Shown here in pieces: positions 1-5,880 of a stretch of 16,873 nucleotides of DNA (position 1 is its first letter; every line of letters starts with the position of its first letter). Source of the stretch: Desulfobacteraceae bacterium UBA2230 (GTDB taxonomy: Bacteria; Desulfobacterota; Desulfobacteria; Desulfobacterales; Desulfosarcinaceae); NCBI GenBank assembly GCA_002348005.1, contig DDYQ01000188.1, positions 1-16,873 of the forward strand, written 5' to 3'. The translations under genes and the position numbers were made by a program. The notes under the pieces were generated by a model that was given only the letters and a program-made list of their open reading frames with translations, did not search any database and had not been told where the DNA came from.

Positions 1-1
1 C

Positions 2-661
2 AGCGTGCTTCTTTCGGGTAGTCGCTGGCAGAATACTGTGCTCAAGACGACGATCGATGCCGTCAGGGCAGCCGGGCGTCGCAGCAGCCTGATCCCATTG
101 TTCGATGATCCTGATCTGATTGCCCAGGCCGTCGAGTATTATCGCCCCGACATCCTGCACTTTTGCGAAGCACTGGGCGCTGCACCGGGTGATCCGGAAC
201 TGGCGTTTGTAGTTGAGCGCCAGAAGCGGATTCGCCGCCGCTTTAAACAGCTCCAGATAATGCGCTCCATCCCCATGGCCGTAACCGGCCGGACGCACAT
301 GGTTCCTTCACTGGAGTTGGCGGCGCGTTTCGAGCCTTACAGCGACTGGTTTCTGACCGATACGCTGTTGATGGACCGCCATGGGCAGGAACAGCCCGTA
401 AGCGGATATGTCGGTATCACCGGGCGTACCTGTGACTGGGACGTTGCCCGGCGGCTGGTTGCGGGCAGTTCGATACCCGTGATACTGGCAGGCGGCATTG
501 GGCCCGACAACGTCCAGGAGGGCATCGCGGCGGTAAATCCTGCCGGAGTGGATAGTTGCACCTTGACCAATGCCGTCGACCCGGCAGGCCTTCCGATACG
601 CTTCCATAAGGATTACACTAAGGTCAGGAAATTGGTGGAGGCCGTTCGCCAGACAGGGTAG
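2..661 (+). CDS. TrpF-like (phosphoribosylanthranilate isomerase family) protein, 5' end missing
   Basis: The reading frame is open to the left edge, so the first roughly 30 residues lie outside the window; the GTG at position 5 is probably internal. The visible 218 residues follow the C-terminal part of the TrpF (beta/alpha)8 barrel. There is a strand ending in LTDT (residues 118-121, where TrpF carries its catalytic Asp), a GITGRTCDWD segment (138-147, matching the family's GGTGKTFDW phosphate loop), PVILAGGIGPDNV (158-170), then PAGVD and a closing helix. TrpF normally interconverts phosphoribosylanthranilate and CdRP in tryptophan synthesis. Here the usual VSSGVE segment reads SCTLTN, and no other trp gene is visible, so it may be a TrpF paralogue with another substrate. 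The catalytic Cys near the N-terminus cannot be checked. Family placement is fairly sure; the reaction is not. Confidence 0.75.
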   Translation, partial: SVLLSGSRWQNTVLKTTIDAVRAAGRRSSLIPLFDDPDLIAQAVEYYRPDILHFCEALGAAPGDPELAFVVERQKRIRRRFKQLQIMRSIPMAVTGRTHMVPSLELAARFEPYSDWFLTDTLLMDRHGQEQPVSGYVGITGRTCDWDVARRLVAGSSIPVILAGGIGPDNVQEGIAAVNPAGVDSCTLTNAVDPAGLPIRFHKDYTKVRKLVEAVRQTG

Positions 662-676
662 GCGACCCAAAACGCC

Positions 677-698
677 CGTTGCCGAAAGACAACGTTTT
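677..698 (+). terminator. weak terminator-like hairpin after the TrpF-like gene
   Basis: CGTTG (677-681) pairs with CAACG (690-694) across an 8-nt loop and is followed by TTTT. Five base pairs and a short T-run make only a weak intrinsic terminator. The flanking A-run and T-run could extend an alternative stem. It lies between the TrpF-like gene and efp, so it could partly separate their transcripts. Confidence 0.3.
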
Positions 699-723
699 CC
701 GTGGACAAATCTGTTTTTATCAT
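695..723 (+). promoter_or_regulatory. candidate sigma70 promoter for efp
   Basis: TATCAT (718-723) matches the -10 consensus at 5 of 6 bases. It sits 17 nt after TTTTCC (695-700), which is a poor -35 element (3 of 6). The position, about 28 nt upstream of the efp start, is plausible. The weak -35 keeps confidence low, and efp could equally be read from an upstream promoter. Confidence 0.3.
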
Positions 724-750
724 TAATGAACGAAGAGGAGATCGGCAATT

Positions 751-1314
751 ATGCTTGAAAGCGGCGATTTACGAAAAGGAACCAAGCTCGAAATCGATGG
801 CGAGCCCTATGTCATCGTGCAATTTGAATTTGTGAAGCCAGGCAAGGGGCAGGCCCTCTATAAATGCAAGTTAAAGAACATGATTACCGGATCACAATTC
901 GACCGGACCTATCGATCGGGCGAAAAGTTCAAGCCTGCCGACCTTGAAGAAGTGGAAATGGAATATCTATACTTCGATGGCCAGAACTATTGCTTTATGA
1001 ACACGTCCAGCTACGAACAGGAAATGCTGACTCCCGAACAGGTTGGCGACGCCAAATCGCTCCTAAAAGAAAATACACTCTGCAACGTACTGCTTTTCAG
1101 CGGGAGGGCAATCGGGGTTACGCTGCCTAATTTTGTAGAACTGCGTATCGTTGAAGCCGAACCCTGGGCCAAAGGGGATACCGCCGGCGGAGATTCCAAA
1201 CCGGCCAAACTGGAAACCGGCCATGTGGTACAGGTGCCGCCATTTGTAAACGAAGGCGAACTTATTCGCATCGATACGCGCACGGGCCAATATGTTGAAC
1301 GCGTCAAAGGGTGA
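751..1314 (+). CDS. efp: translation elongation factor P
   Basis: EF-P binds the ribosome next to the P site and relieves stalling at consecutive prolines. The 187 residues match the usual length and three-domain layout: an N-terminal KOW-like domain (about 1-64), a middle OB fold (about 66-128) and a C-terminal OB fold (about 130-187), which ends in the typical GELIRIDTRTGQYVERV. The tip loop reads EFVKPGKGQA with Lys32 in the place of E. coli Lys34, the residue beta-lysylated by EpmA/EpmB. This is therefore a lysine-type EF-P, not the arginine (EarP) type. No epmA or epmB lies in the window. An AGGAG at 736-740 sits 10 nt before the ATG. The gene faces the convergent CorC-like gene, with a strong hairpin in the gap. 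A linker insertion near 146-152 (GDTAGGD) is a minor variation. Identification is secure. Confidence 0.97.
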   Translation: MLESGDLRKGTKLEIDGEPYVIVQFEFVKPGKGQALYKCKLKNMITGSQFDRTYRSGEKFKPADLEEVEMEYLYFDGQNYCFMNTSSYEQEMLTPEQVGDAKSLLKENTLCNVLLFSGRAIGVTLPNFVELRIVEAEPWAKGDTAGGDSKPAKLETGHVVQVPPFVNEGELIRIDTRTGQYVERVKG

Positions 1315-1345
1315 TCGGTTGGGTTCAAATGGGCGCGCGTAATGA

Positions 1346-1415
1346 GGTGCTGAGTGAAAAGCCGGGTGTTATGTGCTGGGTTCCGGGCAGATTCCTTCGC
1401 CCGGCGCTCAGCACC
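1346..1415. terminator. structured element with two competing hairpins between convergent genes
   Basis: The gap between the efp and CorC-like stop codons holds a strong inverted repeat. GTGCTGGG (1373-1380) pairs with CTCAGCAC (1407-1414) using one G-U pair, and directly inside it CCGGGC (1383-1388) pairs with GCCCGG (1399-1404) around a 10-nt loop. A second left arm, GGTGCTGAG (1346-1354), pairs perfectly over 9 bp with the same right arm (1407-1415), and GCCGGG (1361-1366) can pair with 1400-1405. The arms are therefore mutually exclusive. The element is palindromic, so it would fold in both transcripts. Neither side has a long T-run, so it may block RNA decay or collide transcription rather than act as a classical intrinsic terminator. 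Confidence 0.5.
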
Positions 1416-1419
1416 AACA

Positions 1420-2682
1420 TCAGGCCTGCAGATTGTCTGAAGAGGTCTGGTCGATGGGTTTTTTGACGCTGGGGCGCACCAGATATTCCTTAATGCGGTT
1501 TCCCTCTTTGGCTTTGACGACGATGTCGTAATCTCCGATCGTAACTTCTTCGTTCTGGTCGGGGATGCGGCCAATCTGTTCAAGAACGTATCCGGAGAAG
1601 GTATCGTATTCGGCCGATTCAGGAATATTCATTCCGATGATGGAATTAACCTCTTCGATATCGGTTTTGCCGAGCACGATCCACTCCTTGTTCTTCCGTT
1701 TGACAATCAAGGGTTCTTCTTTATCCGTTTCGTCGCGGATTTCACCCACGAGTTCCTCCAGGGCGTCCTCCAGTGTTATTAAGCCCGAAACCCCACCGTG
1801 TTCGTCCACCACAATGGCCATATGCGTCTTGCGCTTTTTGAATTGTTGCAGCAAAGAATCCAGTTTTTTATGTTCGGGAACGAAGTAGGGCGGTCGCATG
1901 AGCCGGCGCAGGTCGGCCGGTCCCTGGCCGCTGGCCAGGTGGGTGAGCAGATCCTTGACATTCAATATGCCCACCACATTGTCTATGGAATCTTCGATAA
2001 CAGGGATTCGAGTAAAACCCGAAGCGGTGATCGTTTTTAGATCGAGCGGTGCCTCGGCTTCGATAACGAACATATCCGCGCGCGGTGTCATGATCTCGGA
2101 GGCGTTGGTATCGTCCAGTTCAAAAACGCGGTGAATCAGTTTCTGTTCTTCTTCATTGATTTCACCCTCCTCGCGAACCACTTCCACAAAGGTTATCAAT
2201 TCCTCTTCGGTGACGCTGGGGGTACGCTTTATCCGGCCGGTCAGCTTGGGAATGAAATCCAGAAGGAAAACGATCGGCAGAAATATGATCGAGAGCCAGT
2301 ATATGGGGTAGATCACCAGGCGGGCAATTAAGACATTGTTGCGTGTAGCCACCGATTTGGGGAAGACTTCACCGAAGACAAGGATCAAAAAGGTCATTCC
2401 GAAAGTGACCCACCCGAGAGCGTAGCTGGAAAAAAGCGAAATTGCCAACGAGGTCGCCAGCGCCGAGGCGGCGACATTGACGACATTGTTGCCCACTAGA
2501 ATCGTGCTGAGCAGCCGGTGGGGATTATCCTTCATGCGCTTGATCAGCGCGTACACATTACCCTTCTGCTTGGCAAGATGGCGCGCCTTGGTGCGGCTGA
2601 TCGAAAACAGCGCGGTTTCGGAGGCCGAAAAGAAACCGGATAGAATTAGGAGGCTGATCAGCAATGCGATCCTTTCAGACAT
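1420..2682 (-). CDS. CorC/HlyC-family membrane protein (CNNM/DUF21 + CBS pair + CorC_HlyC domain)
   Basis: This is a 420-residue member of the family variously annotated as hemolysin-like, CorC or magnesium/cobalt efflux protein. The N-terminal CNNM/DUF21 membrane domain spans about 1-185. It has hydrophobic segments near 5-25, 60-85, 90-110 and 120-145, with the family's FSASETALFS motif at 18-27 and GEVFPKS at 104-110. A tandem CBS pair covers about 195-320. It begins at EIMTPR (196-201), and VVDEHGGVSGLITLEDALEE (291-310) is very typical of the family. A C-terminal CorC_HlyC domain (about 330-405) follows. The family acts in the inner membrane, most likely in Mg2+ export or homeostasis with CBS domains sensing nucleotide, but a substrate cannot be read from sequence. 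The ATG start fits the family N-terminus, and GAGGA lies 8 nt upstream. That ribosome binding site and the start codon are inside a perfect hairpin (2680-2703). Confidence 0.95.
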   Translation of the reverse strand: MSERIALLISLLILSGFFSASETALFSISRTKARHLAKQKGNVYALIKRMKDNPHRLLSTILVGNNVVNVAASALATSLAISLFSSYALGWVTFGMTFLILVFGEVFPKSVATRNNVLIARLVIYPIYWLSIIFLPIVFLLDFIPKLTGRIKRTPSVTEEELITFVEVVREEGEINEEEQKLIHRVFELDDTNASEIMTPRADMFVIEAEAPLDLKTITASGFTRIPVIEDSIDNVVGILNVKDLLTHLASGQGPADLRRLMRPPYFVPEHKKLDSLLQQFKKRKTHMAIVVDEHGGVSGLITLEDALEELVGEIRDETDKEEPLIVKRKNKEWIVLGKTDIEEVNSIIGMNIPESAEYDTFSGYVLEQIGRIPDQNEEVTIGDYDIVVKAKEGNRIKEYLVRPSVKKPIDQTSSDNLQA

Positions 2683-2703
2683 AGTTCAATTCCTCGAACT
2701 ATG
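2680..2703 (-). promoter_or_regulatory. hairpin enclosing the ribosome binding site and start codon of the CorC-like gene
   Basis: In the mRNA sense, CATAGTTC is followed by the 8-nt loop GAGGAATT and then by GAACTATG, a perfect 8-bp stem. The loop carries the Shine-Dalgarno sequence GAGGA, and the last three bases of the 3' stem arm are the ATG start codon itself. When folded it would hide the start codon and present the Shine-Dalgarno in the loop. This suggests control of initiation, for example by temperature, a binding protein or translational coupling. The pairing is directly visible; regulation is inferred. Confidence 0.55.
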
Positions 2704-2839
2704 GCAGGCACCACACGCCACCCTTCCGTCGTTCTTTTTCGGGACCAACCGGTCGATCAAGGCGATTAATGTGCAATAGCAAAGAAGAGACAGACTAACA
2801 GCGGATAAAAATGGGTCGTCCAAGACTTGATTTTCCCTC

Positions 2840-2870
2840 CTGACAAAGGCATACCCATATCGAAATTAAT
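2840..2870 (+). promoter_or_regulatory. weak candidate promoter in the divergent gap upstream of the helicase
   Basis: The 2683-2914 gap separates the divergent CorC-like and helicase genes. CTGACA (2840-2845, 5 of 6 to the -35 consensus) is followed after 19 nt by ATTAAT (2865-2870, 4 of 6 to -10) in an AT-rich stretch (about 2857-2890) that contrasts with the surrounding GC-rich coding DNA. The 19-nt spacing is poor. I found no convincing promoter on the minus strand and nothing else in this gap except the start-site hairpin. Confidence 0.25.
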
Positions 2871-2914
2871 ATAGCTTATATATCAAAGAATCCAACCTTT
2901 TCAAGGGAATAAAA

Positions 2915-2962
2915 ATGCGTTCAGGCCTCGGGAACCACCTCACAAAAACCACACGCCCATGA
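2915..2962 (+). CDS. possible 15-codon leader ORF coupled to the helicase gene
   Basis: ATG at 2915 opens a 15-codon frame encoding MRSGLGNHLTKTTRP. Its TGA stop (2960-2962) overlaps the helicase ATG (2959-2961) as ATGA. A good AAGGGA (2903-2908) lies 6 nt upstream of this ATG, while the helicase start has no recognisable Shine-Dalgarno of its own. The arrangement fits a leader peptide whose translation delivers ribosomes to the helicase start. The frame is very short and could be chance; the peptide shows no run of identical codons that would suggest attenuation. Confidence 0.4.
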   Translation: MRSGLGNHLTKTTRP

Positions 2963-5880
2963 GCGTGGCAGAGTACATCCAAGCGCTGGGCGCCTCCCGC
3001 TGTCTCGGGCAGAGCGTTAAAGGGTATCGTTTCGTTGAACCGCAGCCGGCGGCCAGCGGGTCTTTGCCGCCGCTGGCTGAAAAGACGCACCGACTGTTAG
3101 CCGGATTAGGACGGACTCAGCTTTATGACCACCAGGTCAAGGCCCTGCTGAGTATTCTTGATGGCCATCATACAGCGATTTGCACGCCCACTGCCAGCGG
3201 CAAAAGCCTGATCTACAATGTGGCCTTTTTCGATGCCTTTTATTGCAATCCACAAGTCCGAGCGTTATATCTTTTTCCGCTCAAAGCCCTGGCCCAGGAC
3301 CAATTGGCTGCGCTGGAACGGTGGCGCTCAATCGACGGAAAATCAGGGCCTACTGCGGCGATCTATGACGGCGACACCTCTGCCTACCGCCGCGCCAGGA
3401 TCCGGCGCGAACCGCCCAATATCGTGCTGACCAATCCCGAAATGCTGCATGCGGCGCTGCTGCCGTACCATGACCGCTGGCGTGCATTCTTCGAGCATCT
3501 CGCCTTTGTCGTGATCGACGAGATGCACAGCTACCGTGGCCTGGGCGGGGCGCATATGGCTCAGGTCATTGTCCGCCTGCATCGTATCTGCGACCATTAC
3601 AATGCCCGGCCGCGCTTCATTCTTACATCGGCAACAGTCGCCAACCCCGAACAATTGGCCACTCAACTGAGCGGCTTGCAGGTGCATACGATTCAGCACA
3701 GCGGGTCAGCTGCAGGCGCCCGCCATTGCGTCTTGATCGATACCGACAAGAGCCCCGCCACGACAGCCATTTTGTTGATGAAGGCGGCCATTGCGCGCAA
3801 CCTGCGCACGATTGTGTATACCCAATCGCGCAGGATGGCTGAATTGATCGCCCACTGGAGCCAGAGCCAGAGCGGCGCACTGGCAGGTCGGGTCAGCGTT
3901 TACCGGGCCGGTCTGCTTCCCGAAGAGCGGCGTGAAGTCGAACAGCGGTTGAAAGACGGCCGGTTGGCCGCCGTAGTGAGCACCAGCGCGCTGGAACTTG
4001 GAATCGATATCGGGAGCCTCGACATCTGCATTCTGGTGGGCTATCCAGGTTCGATGATCTCCACTTTGCAACGCGCGGGAAGAGTAGGAAGGCAGGGGCA
4101 GGAATCGGCCTTGATCATGATTGCCGCCGAAGATGCCCTCGATCATTATTATATCACTCATCCGGGTGCTTTCTTCGAAGGCCGTCCGGAGGCGACGGTG
4201 GTCAACCCGGATAACACGCTGATTGTCAAAGCCCACCTGGTCTGCGCCGCCGCCGAGATGATGCTCGATTCGAAGGAGTCCTGGATCAACCGCCCGGCGG
4301 TCAAAGCGGCGGCGGCGGAACTGGAGGATTGCGGGGCGCTCATGCGCACCGCTGACGGCAAACGGCTTGCCACACAGCGGCGTTATCCGCATCGAGATGT
4401 CAATTTAAGGGGTTACGGACAACGACATGTCATCGTAGAAGCTGACCGGGAGACTACCATCGGCGAAATAGACAGCTTCCGCATCAACCGGGAAACGCAT
4501 CCCGGTGCGATCTATCTGCACCACGGAATGACCTACCGCATCGAGGATTGTCAGTCGGGCCGCAATATCGTGAAAGCCCGGAGGGTCGAAGTCGATTATC
4601 ATACCCGCGTGCGCTCCACATCTACTGTGACCATCATCGATACGGAGGGTCAAAAGCCGATCGGTTCGACGCAGGCATACAGCGGCATTATCCGGGTGAC
4701 CGAGCAGGTCGAAGGTTATGATCGCATTGACAATGCTTCCGGGAAAGTTGTCGCGTGTGTTCGCCTGGCACTGGCTCCGTCCGTATTTGAAACCCAAGCG
4801 CTATGGTTCGCTGTGCCGGCTGAATGCATTGACGGGTTATCGGCACGCGACTGCGACCCCTTGGGCTCCTTGCATGCCGCCGAACATGCAGCCATCGGCA
4901 TCATGCCGCTGCTGGTGCTCGCGGATCGCAATGACGTGGGCGGCCTTTCGACGCTTTTCCATCCTCAGGCCGGCGGTGCGGCAATCTTTATCTACGATGG
5001 AATTCCGGGTGGTGCTGGCTTGAGCCGCCAGGCGTATCTCCATATCGGCGAGTTGTTCATGCGGGCTGAAAAGAGTATCGCCACCTGCCAATGCGAAAAA
5101 GGGTGCCCGGCTTGCGTCCATTCGCCTAAATGCGGTTCGGGCAATCAGCCTATTGATAAGGCGGGCGCCTGGCGGTTGCTGCAGAAATTGCAGGCCAGAG
5201 ACACGATCAGGGCGTCACGCGCAAATACATCGGCAGCGATCCGCCTCACACCGAATGAACCGGTTGCGAAGGCGACCCCTCCCCATTACGGTGTTTTGGA
5301 TCTGGAAACACAGTTTTCGGCTGAGGAGGTGGGCGGCTGGCATCTGGCCAGCCGCATGCGGGTCAGTTGCGGGGTGGTCTACGACAGCCGCGTCGATCAG
5401 TACGTAACGTATCACGAGAATCAGGTACACGGCCTGATCGACCACCTGCAGCAATTCGATATCGTGGTAGGGTTCAACATCAGGCGCTTCGACTATCGGG
5501 TGCTGGCAGGTCACTCGGATTTCGACTTCGACCGACTGCCGACTCTCGACCTTCTGGAGATCGTTCGCCATCAACTGGGTTACCGGATTTCGCTCGATCA
5601 TTTGGCCAGGGCAACACTCGGGGCATCCAAATGCGGCAGCGGCCTGGATGCGTTGCGCTGGTGGCGGCAAAAACGCATCCGCGAGCTTGTCGAGTACTGC
5701 CGCCAGGATGTGGCGATCACCCGCGACCTTTATCGGTATGCGCGAAACAACGGGTATCTGCTGTTCCAGGATCGTAATGGATGCATGCTGCGCATTGTCT
5801 GCAAAGTCGGTTCGCTCAACCCATGTGGGCCAGGCGCTGGTCGAACATCTTCCCGACCCCGTATTCCTGCCGGCGCATGA
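2959..5880 (+). CDS. DEAH-type helicase with DUF1998-like zinc region fused to a DEDD 3'-5' exonuclease-like domain (MrfA-MrfB-like fusion)
   Basis: The 973-residue protein has two parts. Residues about 50-745 form a superfamily 2 helicase. TASGKS (78-83) is motif I, DEMH (187-190) motif II, SAT (224-226) motif III and QRAGRVGRQG (371-380) motif VI. A C-terminal cysteine cluster, C710-x-C712-x3-C716-x2-C719-x5-C725, is typical of DUF1998. This layout matches the MrfA/YprA family, whose Bacillus member repairs mitomycin damage with a separate exonuclease, MrfB. Residues about 775-945 look like that partner, a DnaQ/RNase H-fold exonuclease. It has D781-L-E783 (motif I), N840 with F844-D845 (motif II) and Y913-x3-D917 (motif III, DEDDy-like). 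A DNA repair role is inferred. The start fits the family N-terminus but lacks its own ribosome binding site (see the leader ORF at 2915). The last 21 residues, in the overlap with the convergent gene, look like a read-through tail. Confidence 0.93.
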   Translation: MSVAEYIQALGASRCLGQSVKGYRFVEPQPAASGSLPPLAEKTHRLLAGLGRTQLYDHQVKALLSILDGHHTAICTPTASGKSLIYNVAFFDAFYCNPQVRALYLFPLKALAQDQLAALERWRSIDGKSGPTAAIYDGDTSAYRRARIRREPPNIVLTNPEMLHAALLPYHDRWRAFFEHLAFVVIDEMHSYRGLGGAHMAQVIVRLHRICDHYNARPRFILTSATVANPEQLATQLSGLQVHTIQHSGSAAGARHCVLIDTDKSPATTAILLMKAAIARNLRTIVYTQSRRMAELIAHWSQSQSGALAGRVSVYRAGLLPEERREVEQRLKDGRLAAVVSTSALELGIDIGSLDICILVGYPGSMISTLQRAGRVGRQGQESALIMIAAEDALDHYYITHPGAFFEGRPEATVVNPDNTLIVKAHLVCAAAEMMLDSKESWINRPAVKAAAAELEDCGALMRTADGKRLATQRRYPHRDVNLRGYGQRHVIVEADRETTIGEIDSFRINRETHPGAIYLHHGMTYRIEDCQSGRNIVKARRVEVDYHTRVRSTSTVTIIDTEGQKPIGSTQAYSGIIRVTEQVEGYDRIDNASGKVVACVRLALAPSVFETQALWFAVPAECIDGLSARDCDPLGSLHAAEHAAIGIMPLLVLADRNDVGGLSTLFHPQAGGAAIFIYDGIPGGAGLSRQAYLHIGELFMRAEKSIATCQCEKGCPACVHSPKCGSGNQPIDKAGAWRLLQKLQARDTIRASRANTSAAIRLTPNEPVAKATPPHYGVLDLETQFSAEEVGGWHLASRMRVSCGVVYDSRVDQYVTYHENQVHGLIDHLQQFDIVVGFNIRRFDYRVLAGHSDFDFDRLPTLDLLEIVRHQLGYRISLDHLARATLGASKCGSGLDALRWWRQKRIRELVEYCRQDVAITRDLYRYARNNGYLLFQDRNGCMLRIVCKVGSLNPCGPGAGRTSSRPRIPAGA

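Noticed and set aside
726..758. A 10-codon frame (MNEEEIGNYA) overlapping the efp start
   Set aside because: It has no ribosome binding site, it contains the efp Shine-Dalgarno as codons, and its stop lies inside efp; most likely chance.
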